Position numbers and translations under genes: made by a program
The notes under the pieces: generated by a model
What the model saw: only the letters and a program-made list of their open reading frames with translations
Database searches by the model: none
What the model was told of the DNA's origin: nothing
Shown: piece by piece, positions 36,885-49,020 of the stretch
Position numbering within the stretch: the stretch's first letter is position 1
How the letters are laid out: each line of letters opens with the position of its first letter
Assembly: GCA_005406025.1 (NCBI GenBank)
Contig: BGZK01002092.1
Location: 1 to 64,000 of the forward strand
Direction of reading: 5' to 3'
Length of the DNA stretch: 64,000 nucleotides
Source: Eumeta japonica
Lineage: Eukaryota; Arthropoda; Insecta; Lepidoptera; Psychidae

Positions 36885-37344
36885 TTGACGTGACAACGTC
36901 TTAAATTAGGTTGCGGCTGGGAATCACTTATGAAAAGTGTAACGCTCGGTAACGTAACGATGAGTCACCGAACGAGAGAGAGGCCCGCCAGATGCCCTTG
37001 CTCTCTCCCACTCAACTATGATCGGTCTGCCGCGCGCGCAGCACTAGAGAATTAGTGCATAGCTTGCAAATGTATTGCAAGTTATTGTATATATATTTGT
37101 ATATAAATACGTATGTATGTAAAGGTAAAATAAAATTTTGTTAATATGAAATTCAGTGCGAGATTCTTTGTATAAATTAATGTTTTAAATATAATTCTTT
37201 GTATAAATAAATGTTTTAAATTGTTACTATTATTTCATCCTTCTTCCTACTATACGAATGAATATTCACATTAAAATGATTTTACCATTCAAAGTCGTTG
37301 TCACGTAAAACTTTCGCCCGTATACCGACTTTACAGGCAACCAA
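36885..37344. repeat. 460-bp dispersed element, copy 2
   Basis: Nearly identical to 34435-34892 in the same orientation, with only scattered substitutions and small indels (for example one or two A's fewer near the left end). The high identity implies recent copying or a recent duplication. Confidence 0.8.
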
Positions 37345-38511
37345 ATTTTTTTGCCATTTTTGTAATGTATGTATCTGTGTTGTTATTCATCATATTATTT
37401 AATCTATAGTTGCTTTACAAAACGTTCTGAAAGCGATAGCAAGTATTGTAGATGTCAATTGCAAAATCTAACATGTAAACAGAAAGTGTAGAGTTATTCC
37501 GAGAATGCTTGTGTTTACCTCACATACACGTGCTCAAACACATAGGTCTGTTCGCAGGAATTGCATTACCATGTTGGGTATAGACGGTACCAGTTAGATA
37601 AGCGTCAATAAATGACGATGTAAAATTAAAATAAAATCTGTAAGAATTATCTATGGTAAGTATTTGTTAATATTAAGTGATTCCCTAGTGATGATTTATA
37701 AGGTCAATTTGCACTGGTAGTAAGTAGGGGCTTATATCCTACCAACGTAACTTGCCACTGCGGTGTGAAAGGGATATGTTTACCTTCTAGAAGAAGGTAT
37801 AGAAGGATGTTGACTAAATGCACATTGGGAATTACACAAACGATGTTTTCATTCATTGTCAGTTGATATTCCGTTCTGAATATCAGTTAAGAAAAAATAC
37901 TGTCGGTAAGGGTTAGAATTTACGCCCTCTATTCAAAAGTGGGTTTTGTAATAACTGTCTGGATTCCACTGAAATAGGCGCAAAATTGAGTTCTATATGG
38001 AAATAGCATGCTTTTTTTTTTCATTTTAGCCAAGATATGATAAATATTTGATGTGATAAAATAGCAAAGATATTTGTCTGCGTACGAGCGAAAGTTTCCA
38101 ATAATCACAACATAATAAATTTACATCTGGTAAATACAGCTATCGAGATTGGTAAATAGCACCGCAACTGCATCGTGTTGCTGTTTTCACACGACCCCGA
38201 TTTATCAGAATGCGCTGTCGCTGACGTTCTTCGTTGTTTGTTTGGAAATCGTTCTAGATTAATCACGCGCAGGCGCAGTTTGAGGCCATATAATAATATA
38301 CGAATCGGTGATATTTGCTATTACTAAGATGAAATCAATTCGGACTGTGAACTTATTAAAATCTTCACAACGCATCAATAATTACGAAATACATATAAGT
38401 AACATGAATCATTGCCGACAAAATTAAACTAGTATTATTTTTTTGAAAACATTCGCTTAATCAAAAACATTGCTTAGAATTGTTTTCAGCTCCTGTTACA
38501 TGCATGGTGTA
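37345..38511. other. intergenic, no gene seen
   Basis: AT-rich DNA. No coding or RNA feature recognised. Confidence 0.5.
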
Positions 38512-38532
38512 CCCCCCCCCCCCCCTTTTTTT
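38512..38532. repeat. C14 T7 homopolymer junction
   Basis: Fourteen C followed by seven T. A long C run is rare in this AT-rich window and prone to length change. Confidence 0.9.
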
Positions 38533-38749
38533 GTTATATACTTAAGCAAGTAGCGGCAGGGTAATAGTAATGATATAAGCTCATGTCTATTTCCCAGAAG
38601 GGAAGTGGATTTTAACCACAATATAAAACTGAAAGGCTTCAATTGCTTAGTCAGGTTGTTCATTTCGACCTTTCGACGTCGACAGTCGAACTTAAGCTTC
38701 GTCCTTCGACAAGTCACCGAGGATGTTGTTGTGTCGGGTCTTATCATTT

Positions 38750-39015
38750 AGCGTCAGATAAGTGAGCTCGGGCATTAAGCCCTCCACGCTGGCTCGGTGC
38801 CAGTCGGGGGCTGCTAACGATCGTCGCCACCAGTGCAATGATAACGTGCGAAATCAATGGTCTAACGTTAATCAAGGGTTTAACGTAAATCAACGCCTTG
38901 ACGTTCTCTACGCAGCTGAAGCGAGTTATTTAATTTGACTTAAGCTAATAACCAAATGGTCAATCGACCGTGGTTAGAATCGAACCGGTTGGTTTTCATA
39001 GACGCCTTCTGAAAT
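38750..39015 (-). mobile_element. SINE-like element, second copy
   Basis: TAAGCCCTCCACGC and GGCTGCTAACGATCGTCGCC correspond in order and spacing to the copy at 28.2 kb. At the right end the minus strand reads CCGGTTCGATTCTAACC, a B-box-like string. This suggests a tRNA-derived head on the right as in the other copy. Confidence 0.5.
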
Positions 39016-39533
39016 TTCATATTATATTTAATTATGAAACTAATTAAATAGCATGCTTACAAGCTTATTGGAAATTTGTGGTATAGCGTTAATAAGCTCA
39101 GATGTGTAACTTCAGTAAACCTATGTGGTTTTATACGTGTTTATTGTTTGTGTAAATTACAAAAGCTGAGGTCCTGAAACTTTGGATTCCTTCTTGGTTG
39201 CATAGTTTATAGCTAAAGCACTTGAGGCTCTGTGATGCGGGATTTATTAATGTAACGAGTTACTACTCCATAATTTGTAGTCTTAAAAAATAACTTGTGA
39301 TTCTTTCGTTTTATCTTTTGCAGTGAAAATATAGGGATTTATGAGATTCAAAACTACATGAATTGTCGTATTAAAAATTATGAATTATTTGTGGATTAAT
39401 TTTTTTTCACATTACATATAGGCCCTGAAAATTTTTACACGAATGAAAAGATTTTCGACGTACCTCAGAGTTGTCAAGTGCGAGTGGACTTGCGCATTAA
39501 TCGAAAATAATAGTTGTAGAATTTTTTCCTTTA
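39016..39533. other. intergenic, no gene seen
   Basis: AT-rich non-coding DNA. Confidence 0.5.
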
Positions 39534-39880
39534 GTTGTGCTACATGCTTTAGCTTCTTGCTAAATTTCAAGATTTTAGGTCGATGAGAAATATAAATATA
39601 AATACCACGTAACGTTTGATTTCCTATTGAATGTCAAAATATGCGACATAGACGGGGTATAAATGGTTGTATCTTTTGATTGCGTTAACTTAGAAGTATG
39701 ATTTTTTTATCGCTTCAAAGAATTGCAGACTTTAGTATTTGATATAGATTTGAGCTTGTTATCTCCTCGTGTTCCTGAGAAAAAGGGTCTTGACAGACGG
39801 ATAGATGAGCGGACAACAAAGTGTTTTATAAAGTATAAAGTTTTTTTTATTTTGAGGCACGGAACCCTAAAAATATTTAA
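39534..39880 (+). repeat. interspersed repeat ending GGCACGGAACCCTAAAAA
   Basis: The order of segments matches a very common lepidopteran repeat: TGCTAAATTTCAAGATTTTA, then a GTTCCTGAGAAAAAGGGTCT segment, GACAGACGGA and finally GGCACGGAACCCTAAAAA. The copy at 24440-24612 appears related (TTTCTGAGCG, GACAGAC run, GGTTCC). The open frames at 39707-40100 are chance overlaps with it. Confidence 0.55.
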
Positions 39881-39933
39881 CTTTTGTTTTCTTGTAAAGT
39901 GCTGGACTACGACCGGCCTTGGGGTTGGCATTA

Positions 39934-39985
39934 GAACAGAAATGTGGATATTAAAATCGAGAGCGGGATCAAACGAGGGTGGAAA
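39934..39985. repeat. degenerate hexamer array, short
   Basis: AGAACAGAAATG and AAAATCGAGAGCGGGATCAA continue the degenerate GGAATC-type pattern seen at 17.8 kb. Confidence 0.3.
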
Positions 39986-40411
39986 CAATTTGTTCCACGA
40001 GAAGTTGCACTATATGCATATTGAGGGTTGTGGTAAGAAGCTGCAAGAAATACGTATCGACTTCTCTGACACATTTCTCGCATACAAGATATGCATATAA
40101 TATACTGTATTGTAAAATAAAGTTTTGAATAAAAAAATAACTACAGGACCATCGCTTCACAAGATGCGATTGCGTTTAATTCTATGATGATTTTAAAGAC
40201 AAATATTTTTTTTATGAGATCGTCGAGACCCCTCGTTTGACTTATCTATGCGAATGCGATGTACAGAGTTATTGGTTTTCACCTACTTAGATCAACGAGA
40301 GAGAATAAACAAGACCCAAGTGACAACATAGTTGTTATGGTGGATTTCTAGGAATAAGTTGTGAGTAAAAGAAAAAAGTTATTTCAATTTTGTTTTAGTA
40401 TGGCATATACA

Positions 40412-40488
40412 ATACGAAACCGGGACAGTGATTAGACTCAGTTCGGGAACGAAATGAAATGCGGCACCAGAGTCGGAGGTGGGACATG
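40412..40488. repeat. degenerate hexamer array, short
   Basis: Units such as CGAAACCGGGACAG and TCGGGAACGAAATG follow the same degenerate 6-bp pattern, about 0.4 kb upstream of the kinase gene promoter. Confidence 0.4.
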
Positions 40489-40871
40489 TTATGAAATAAG
40501 ACTATAGAAATCCATTTTTGGCAAGTAAATTTACAGGCAACGGTTTGTTATTGAAATAAAATTTTCCGTAAATTTTCTTTGTTTTTTTTTTGTAACGATT
40601 AAATGAATAATACTGCACAATATTTTTAATACTAAAGTAAAGTTGGAGACAAATAACTTAAGATCTTGGTACACATCCCATTTTCAGCAAATAGAGATAA
40701 TTACTTGACATTTATTTAACATGACTTTGTTATAATTTCTTTCACCTTGCTCGCACGAAAACAAACTAGTCGTTATTAGCTTTGTTGACGGATTCATCAA
40801 CACAAGATTTTTATATGTATTTAGTGCACTGTTAACGAAGTTATCTTGACTGATTTATTTCTTAACAATCA

Positions 40872-40908
40872 TATAAATAGGAGACAGTTATGATTAAATT
40901 TCATTCGT
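40872..40908 (+). promoter_or_regulatory. TATA/Inr promoter of the EcKinase-like gene
   Basis: TATAAATAG at 40872 is followed 31 nt later by the A of a TCATTC initiator (A at 40903), the canonical insect spacing. It would give a 5' leader of only 24 nt before the start codon at 40927. Confidence 0.6.
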
Positions 40909-40915
40909 TTATTAC

Positions 40916-40939
40916 ATGAACGCAGAATGGCGTCTATAA
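40916..40939 (+). CDS. short upstream ORF overlapping the kinase start
   Basis: ATG at 40916 opens a 7-codon frame (MNAEWRL) that stops at 40937-40939, past the main start at 40927 and in another frame. Its start context is weak (T at -3). The main start has A at -3 and G at +4. Leaky scanning would allow both. The overlap means ribosomes that use the uORF cannot easily start at the main ATG. Whether it is translated is not known. Confidence 0.4.
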   Translation: MNAEWRL

Positions 40940-42165
40940 CACTCTCTGATATCTCGCACAAATTAACGGCTGAAGTTATTAACAAAGTTTACAGCATACG
41001 CACCGGAGACTTGGGTCCTGTTCAGACAATGACGATCACGAGAGCTACCGCCACCGGAGAAGGTCTGCTTAGTGCGGTTTATAGAATTGAAGCTTCAGGC
41101 GAAAAGGAGAAGACCTCGTTTATAGCTAAAGCGATGGTGAAAGACGAAATCCTGAGAAGGACTTTGAGATCTGCCATCGTATTTCAAAGAGAGATATATT
41201 TTTTTACAAGAATTTTACCCGTATTAAGTGAGTTTCAAAAATCTATGAAAGCTTGTGCTAGCATCCAAGATATCGTACCTGCGTGTTATAATTGCTACTG
41301 TGATGATGAAAACGGTTATATATTAATGGAAGATTTAACTGAAGGCATCGACAGAAGCAACGAGTTAGTCACGGGAAAAGAATGTCACAACAGAGTCTTA
41401 TGGATGCTGGGTCATTTCCATTCTGTATCCATAGTTTTTAAATACAAGAATCCGCATATGTATAAATCTATTGCCACCGAATTGTTTGAAACGTATTTCG
41501 TGGAGGAGAACAGAAACTGGTATAAGAAGTATCTTCAGAGAGCGATAGATATAAACGAAAAAGCGATTGCGGCCTATCTAGACAAAACAAACTTGTATTA
41601 CAAAAAATTCATAGAAACAACAGCCGGTGACGTCTATGGGGAAATGATTAGCCTGGCCTGCACATCCCAAAGCGAACATTCTGTAATACTACACGGCGAT
41701 GCCTGGATGCCAAACTTTTATATATCGGGCAGTCGAACCGTGTCGATGGATTTCCAATTGCTTAGAGAGGGTTCGCCAGCGTTAGATGTCACCTATTTTA
41801 TAATTATTTGCAAAAGTGACACCATAAACAAGAATGAGTTCGACGAGTCCGTTGGCTTGTATTATGATTCTTTGTCATATCATATAGCTGACATGGGTTT
41901 CGATATCGAAGAAGTGTATCCAAGACCGTACTTGGATGCGGAAATACTTAGGTATGGAAAGTTTGGGTATCTTTGCTCGCTGACAACGATTCCACTCATC
42001 AGCGGCACATATTTTTCTGACGTACTCGATTCGTATGCACAGCGTTATGGTGGCGTTGATAGGATTCCCCTAGACGACATATGGCGGCTCAAACCTCTAG
42101 AAGGTTCCAATAAAAAGCTTGCTGTTAACGTATTAAAAGTGGCTGTCGACGTTGGTTTAATTTAA
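40927..42165 (+). CDS. EcKinase/CHK-like small-molecule kinase, intronless
   Basis: A 412-residue protein of the EcKinase (DUF1679, CHK-like) family, related to choline and aminoglycoside kinases. Insect members are predicted cytosolic kinases that phosphorylate ecdysteroids or dietary and xenobiotic small molecules. The substrate of this one cannot be read from the sequence. The fold's key sites are intact: candidate ATP-binding Lys in FIAKAM (K68), hinge-like ILMEDL (132-137), LGHFHS (161-166), catalytic Brenner-type motif HGDAWMPN with D258 and N263, and metal-binding MDFQ (D275). The helical C-terminus is normal and the length is usual for the family. No signal peptide or membrane helix is seen. 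The start is the ATG with good context, 24 nt after a TATA/Inr-predicted transcription start. The gene has no intron and stands alone, although the family is often clustered in insects. Confidence 0.93.
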   Translation: MASITLSDISHKLTAEVINKVYSIRTGDLGPVQTMTITRATATGEGLLSAVYRIEASGEKEKTSFIAKAMVKDEILRRTLRSAIVFQREIYFFTRILPVLSEFQKSMKACASIQDIVPACYNCYCDDENGYILMEDLTEGIDRSNELVTGKECHNRVLWMLGHFHSVSIVFKYKNPHMYKSIATELFETYFVEENRNWYKKYLQRAIDINEKAIAAYLDKTNLYYKKFIETTAGDVYGEMISLACTSQSEHSVILHGDAWMPNFYISGSRTVSMDFQLLREGSPALDVTYFIIICKSDTINKNEFDESVGLYYDSLSYHIADMGFDIEEVYPRPYLDAEILRYGKFGYLCSLTTIPLISGTYFSDVLDSYAQRYGGVDRIPLDDIWRLKPLEGSNKKLAVNVLKVAVDVGLI

Positions 42166-42548
42166 ATGAATTGATTATTTGACGTTTTTGCAATGAGCTA
42201 CGCCGTTCATCGATTTCTTGTAATGTTTTGTTTTTGTTGATATAGATATAGACTTTTGATTACTAAGTACATTGAATATTACAAAACTGTTTTTCATATT
42301 TCGTAACATTAATCATAGTCAATTTTAATGCATGGTTTCATGTAATATACTTTTTTTCTGCTTGCGAATTTTTCTGTGCCTTTCTTGAAATTATTACTAC
42401 ATTAGGTTCGTTTCTCTTTAAATATGATGCTTCGTAAATATAAAAAGATTTTTTAAATTTGTAATTTTATAATGGCTCTTAAGGCATGGCAGTACTTTTC
42501 AAGAAACATCGTCTAAATATTCAGGATAAACTTTGCTTCAAAATAGCT

Positions 42549-42554
42549 AATAAA
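42549..42554 (+). terminator. candidate poly(A) signal of the kinase gene
   Basis: AATAAA lies 384 nt after the stop codon; I noticed no earlier AATAAA in the 3' flank. ATTAAA near 42651 is an alternative. Confidence 0.45.
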
Positions 42555-44254
42555 GTTACTTATTACGTTAAGAAATATATCGGATATATTTCAAAAGTAC
42601 TACATGTTATGTTTAATTATACGATATTTTATATATTACTTCGAAAGGAGTATTAAAACAGTTTTTATACTTTTAACGTATATGTTCATTACTCTACAAC
42701 CTTAAAAAAATCTAGATTTTATGTCCTAGAGGCTGACCAGCGAAACAGGACACTGATGAATATTTAGGAGTCTTCGTATGACCATACTAAATTCTCGCAG
42801 ATGTCAATAGTTGTTTTTGTTTAGCAGGAAAAAAATTAATCTTGATCCTACATCCCAATAATAATTTTGCCCTTTTTTTTTCTTCGTGCAAGTTCGATTT
42901 TAGCACAGGGGTCGCACTATAAACTACGACTCGATCATATTCATAATGAGATTATAATAGGTTCCAGCACTAAAGACGTCTTAAAGCGTTCAAAGCTAAT
43001 CTGATGTCGGTCTTTGTTTATAATAATCTGCTTTGTAATCGAAATGATCTAGATATAATCTACTCTTTAATTAATTTTTATATCGTTTGCGCATAGTTAT
43101 ATCCTAACAAAATGTTAATGAATAATTATCTATCGAAACTAACTTTCTATACTCTACTTAATGATAATAGGCTACTTTAAATTTCCCGCTTCTAGTCGCT
43201 TGTCAAACGACCTTCGGGTATATTGAAAATGAACTAAATAACAAAAGGAACAATATACAAGAAGAATAAAACAAATATTAGCGCCATAACAATATTTGTT
43301 AACTAGATATACAATTATACATAAATAATAACTTATTGCTGATATGAAAAAAAATTGTAATTAAAAAATCTGTTGATACGCGCAAATTAGCGTTTTCAAT
43401 TACCATAAAACAATATCAGCAGTCTAGTTTACATTCGGGTATTGATGTCAATCATCGATAAACAAATTTGAAACCGAAAAAGAAATATGTACACAGGTTC
43501 AAAGGCACCATTTAGGAACTCCCAAAAATCATTCATTTTTGGAGATGTTACGAGTTTTTCTCAAATAATTATCATACTTTTAATTTGTTTTAACAGTCTT
43601 CATCCGTACAAACCATGACACCTCAATCAATCACCTAAATGTAGAGCTGAGGACCAGAGCGAATTAACTAGCATTTTTGCTGAAAATGGGGCCCCGCAAT
43701 CGAAAAATATTTTCAATGTTTATAAACATTATATACATCGATTGGTGTACTAATTTGCATATGGGCTACCACAAAACATTCATTGGAGCAGCCCAGAGTT
43801 CGAGGGCGCACCCCCCTATTAGTCATTACATGCGGAGGGATTACTTCTTATTGAGATACTTTACAACAACCCTTTATGTTTAAAGAAATGTGTTATGCCC
43901 TATTTTTCATGTGCGTCAAATATCGAACAAAACGTATTAATACACTTCATATTAATTATGCAATCCCTTTAAACGAGCAGTAATAACGTAATAACATGTA
44001 TACAAATCATATTGTCTACTTCAGAAAACGTTTTTAGCAAATTCGATTTTGACACATAAAAACAAAGCAAGAAGATTATTTAGTATACACGTAAATAACA
44101 CAGGTATTGCCTAAGTTTGTTGATTAATCATATATATTTTTAAGCAAAAGATAAATGATAAATTCTTAAGATACGTTTAAGAAATCATAAAAGCATTTAA
44201 TCTTTATTTTGAAGTAATTTTCCTCACTCGGTCATAAGTTTAACAGCACAAAGC
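42555..44254. other. intergenic, no gene seen
   Basis: AT-rich. A 68-codon frame at 43677-43883 overlaps repeat-like text (GGGGCCCCGCAATCG). Nothing recognised. Confidence 0.5.
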
Positions 44255-44485
44255 CCGTACACGGCGACAGGCGTACGGCGTACGCGCGACGAGTTCCGTC
44301 CGCGGCGACTCCTCAAAGCTTCGTTCAAAATCGAATTTTCCCGGCGTCAAAAGATACCTCACCGTCCATTACCATTCTTTTCATCAATCACGGATCTCTT
44401 TTAAAACACCGCACCTGCGCCGGCCGGGTCGGCTGCGCGCGCGCATGTGGCTCCTCCGCTCCGCTCGGCCAATGATTTACGAAAG
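44255..44485. promoter_or_regulatory. CpG-rich patch
   Basis: Two CG-dense blocks (44255-44315 and 44410-44470) contain an inverted CCAAT box (GGCCAATGA near 44466) in otherwise AT-rich DNA. It could be an enhancer or promoter; no exon follows that I recognise. Confidence 0.2.
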
Positions 44486-47400
44486 AGTATGTATGTAACG
44501 TACTTCTTAATAGAATTGATCACGTTCCCGTTTCGAGAGAATCTCTGATTTTGGTTATATCTTTGAAAATAAATAATTCGAATTCATTAATTTTTAAATC
44601 TATAGTATCGTCTGAAGCTGCTTTGATCCGGTTTAAGTTTGTATTGCGACATAATATAATTTAATCGCGTTTGAAAAAAAAAATTGTTATAAACATATTG
44701 AAGATATATTTTCAATTAACAGTAGCTATGGAATTCCATCCAACTTAAAAAGAAAAAAAAAATGCATACGGATTATAAGGTAGTCCGTTACAATGGATTG
44801 TTGTAACTTCGGACTAGAGTGCTAATTATTAAAAAATACGTACACAGGTTCAAAAGTGTGCTTCTATGGTGGGTTTATAAAGATGGTAAGTGTAACTGAT
44901 GAAAATTTAATCGAGCCATTCTATTTGTGTTGTTTGCGAATATGGTATTTTGGATACAATTTTTGTTTATATATTATTTAGGAACGTTATGATATTATTA
45001 GATAAAATGTAAATAATAAATATGAATAGGAATTTACTCACATCACAAATAGACGTATCGATTATCCAATCTTTAATTCTGAGTTATGAGTTCCATCGTG
45101 AATTACGTTTATAAAACAGCAACTTGTTGTGATAAATACGTCTTCTCATAATAATGAGTAGATTACATTTTCTACCCTTGCAACTTTAACAATTTTTCTA
45201 TATGTACCATTACATTACTCAATTTAAAAGCTAATAATTTAATGTTTTCTCTATGCATAGGCAAATATTGAGAAAAATCAATTGTTCTTACATTCTGTCC
45301 CATAAACGATCATGTTGATTACTATTTGCTGTTGACTTGTGGCTGATTTCATGATGTTATTTTTGCTTAATAAATAAAAACAATTTTTCGTCTTTAACGC
45401 GCTAAAAGAAATGTAACTTCGGAAGTTGTTACTTCACCTAATGTTTATTTAGTTGTTAGTTTCAACGACAAGCATGAAGACTGAATATTTGTTTTAATCA
45501 TATATAAAGATAGCTAAAGACACTTTAATCATTGTAAGGTACAGGTCTCGAAAGTCGGGAGACGTTTACAATTTTCCTTATATTACTTTACCCAATAAAA
45601 AGACAACACTTATGAATCGAACGATTAAACGACTCATATAACATCACACTCGACCTTATTCTATGCGTATAGAAAATTTTGAGTTATGGGTGAATATTTT
45701 CACACTACAAAAAAACGTTAAAGATGTTTCTACGTGCCGTGCGCGCACGACTGCATCCTCCTTACTATGGTGAGGTCGCAGACTCCGCTTGGAATGCGAG
45801 AGCTCGTGACGGCCAAAACTAATTATCACCGAACGGTGTTCGGCCGGGCGGCCGTCGAACGGCCACTCTGCTATTCCACGTATGTACCACTAATGTGATG
45901 TTCTCGAGCCGCGTTTACTCTATGAATGGTCTTAATGTGTCCAGTTTATATTCTTTTTGGATTTTCACTGTTTTTCTTTTTAAGTAACATATTAGTTTAG
46001 AAGGTGAGCCTGCGTTGTGACTGTCAGTGTAGAGACGTTTAATGTGGACCCAGATGGGACATTATTCCCATTTTTTTGAAATTGTGCTCAGTAATATTCC
46101 TATCGCAACCTGCGGCCTACACTTCCTACGCGCTGGAAGTAGTCAAATGTAGAAGAGGTGTAGGTTTTTTGATGAATGTTCTTCTCTCGTCTCGTGTGTT
46201 GTAATTTGAGGACCTACATTTTTTCTCCTTCATAACAGAAAGATATTACAGATTTTCGATTCCTATTAGAAATGTCTATAAGCTATTTATTACACGCCCA
46301 AGGCTGATGTGAATAAAAATTGATTGAGCTGAAAATTATGGTACATATTTTTTACTATTACTTAAATTGATAAAGAAAATATTTTATGAGAATACACTTG
46401 TAATGATCTCCGTAAATTGAAAAATTTTAATAAAAACTAAGAATAAGTAGAATAAAATGTTCTAAGTCGCAAAAATCTAAAGTGAATATCTTTTAAACGT
46501 TTATGTTATATTGCGCAAAATTTATACATAAATACATATAACATTTCTTATATGAAGTTCTGCCCCAATGTGTATAGTAAAAGTATGAATTTATAATTTA
46601 GAAATTTTTTCTTTTCCAAATCAAGCACTACGGCCGACTAAGCAAAAATTACTGTCATGTAAACTAATTTAATGCCGGCCGTGTATAGGTCCAAAGTATG
46701 TGACGTGTTCGCCGCAGCGGGAATAAATAAGTTACTACACCGGCCTTTGTAACAAAAAAGTGCAGATGGTTTTCGAGCCATCTTTTTGAACCATGTAGAT
46801 ACACAAACGACTAGAAAAAGAATAGTTCTTTCTCATAATCGCTTTTCCTTTTGCTCTCAAGATTGTTCTAAAACAATGATCACACAATCAGAGGCAATTT
46901 ATGGGGATAATTTAATATTAGAAATAATAATTACGAGCGGCGCGGTTGTCATGAAAGTAAAGAGCAACCAATTCTCAATTAAAAAACAGAAAAGATAGTT
47001 GATACACATTAAACACCTTCAGGACCGGTTTCAAAAAACGTATAATTGTAATGTTCAGACGTTGAAAGAGGATGCGTCGGAGCATCACCGAGAGCGAATG
47101 TACGGCTATATATGACGACTTTTGGAAATTTTGCACTCGAATAGCAGATATGTGTACATGGATATATAAACTACATGCATTACGCCCTATCTTTATGGTT
47201 TGTCTGTAATAAGTGAGCGACATATCATCTGAATCTATGCAGTTCACGTTTGACGGTTTGTCATGTCTCCGATTAAAGGTTTTGAAGACAAATCAGTGGC
47301 GAAAGAACGCGCAGCAAACAGGTTCACTTGTATGGCTTTGAACGAACTGGTCTTGCAAGAAAGTTCTCTCGGTGTAAAAATGTATTATATTACAATGACC

Positions 47401-48945
47401 GTTCCAGTTAAGGTACATACTCAAAAACGATGTAATTTAACGATAATTTTAAATGCATATGCATGAAAACCTCATATTTTAGCCGTATATTTACGCCGAA
47501 TGTAACTGCACTACATTGACTGTCCTGCAGTTCATCCCAATCCTAGTGACGGAGTGGAGTTGATGGTGATCGTGTTACGAAACAAAATTTCGATTCAATT
47601 TTAGAGCAGTACATTCATATCGATTGTCAGAACAATTTTATTTTTATCGTGAATTAATCTAAAATAATGTAAATTCGGGTTAAAAATTATGTCATCGTTA
47701 CTTAAAGTATGTAAAAGCTCCGTTTATAAAGCATTCGGCTTTAAAGCTGTTATATCTGTGAGTCGTATGTTAGTCCTTAAACGATTGTTATTGTTTAAAA
47801 TGTTACCGTGATATTTTCAAATAACGTTGTATAATTTGAAAAAAAATCGAGTTGTTCAACTCAAGGAAGGCAGCTCAATTATCATATACATATACATAAT
47901 GCGGGTATTAACTGTGAACGAAATTACCTTTCAAGATGAACAGGGTCAGAGTATTAAAAGCGGCGAGGCCACAAACGCCGAATCATCAACTTTGATGGCG
48001 ACTTCTTTTAAAAATTTCTGATATGGGCAACCGAGAGGCGGGAGCCCGGCGGTCACGATAATGCTGTTCATCTGGCGCGGGGTTTGGAAAAAAATTACGT
48101 TTATGAATATTGGCTAAATGACTTTGGATTACGTTTTTTTTTAACTGTCGCTTATCAGGTAGTAGAGGTTTGTTGATGCCTATGACCGTGCACGGTTTAA
48201 TTGTGACGAATGAACAAATATTAATGTGTCGTTAGTTTAATTTTTGAGGAGCGAATTCAAAATTTTGTATTACCGATCGGCCTTTTGTAATTGCAAAATG
48301 TACATGACCTTAACCGTCATCTTTTATATTGCAGTCGATTGTCAAATCCGGCCTTACTTGGTCGGTTTGTAATACGGTCTAGGAATTAAACGTTAAAGCT
48401 TCTATGAAGTCAATTCGTGTGAGGGGATTTTTAATAGATATCCTTGAAGTTTTACTAGATTTCCTTAAATAAACTTAATGTTCATGTCACAATCAGAGTA
48501 ATATTGTGATAATAACATTGCATTAAAATACTTTACTATTTTGTAGACAACAATAAATCAGTCCAAACCCTAAATATTAATTTTATTAAAGTTTTAAATA
48601 AAACAAAACAAAACTGAAATATATCATTATAAGTCTGAATGTAATTAGAGATCCAATTTGAGTGTAAATGGGAATAGATACGAACGAGATAGAAGTGTGA
48701 AATACCTCCGAAGGTATCGAAGGATTTAATCTGAAAATAAAATGGCGTAGATATTAATTACAAAAATTTAAATTCCTATGACTGTTTTTTAACGCGTAAC
48801 ATTTTAACACAGTGAACTATTGTCGAACACTTAAAGTTTAAAAAACGTTCATAGATTTATTTACATACGATGTAGCAAATCCGTACCGACTAGCCTAGAT
48901 TCAACAAGTTGTCAACGTTTTAAAGGCATCAAAAATGACCAAGGA
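44486..48945. other. intergenic, no gene recognised; GC-rich spot at 45730-45870
   Basis: AT-rich, apart from 45730-45870, which contains overlapping inverted GGCCG/CGGCC strings. Small open frames (46786-46998, 46975-47247, 47263-47466, 47827-48021) have no recognisable domain. Confidence 0.45.
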
Positions 48946-49020
48946 CTCCCACAATCAGTACCGGGTCTGCGGTTGCAATCAGGATTAAAAGCGATACCGA
49001 CACTGAAACGTTAGGATCGA
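48946..49020. repeat. degenerate hexamer array, short
   Basis: AGTACCGGGTCTGCGG, CAGGATTAAAAGCGATACCG and GACACTGAAACG follow the degenerate GGAATC-type pattern. The 141-codon minus-strand frame that covers it (48929-49354) includes this repeat and is not called as a gene. Confidence 0.35.
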
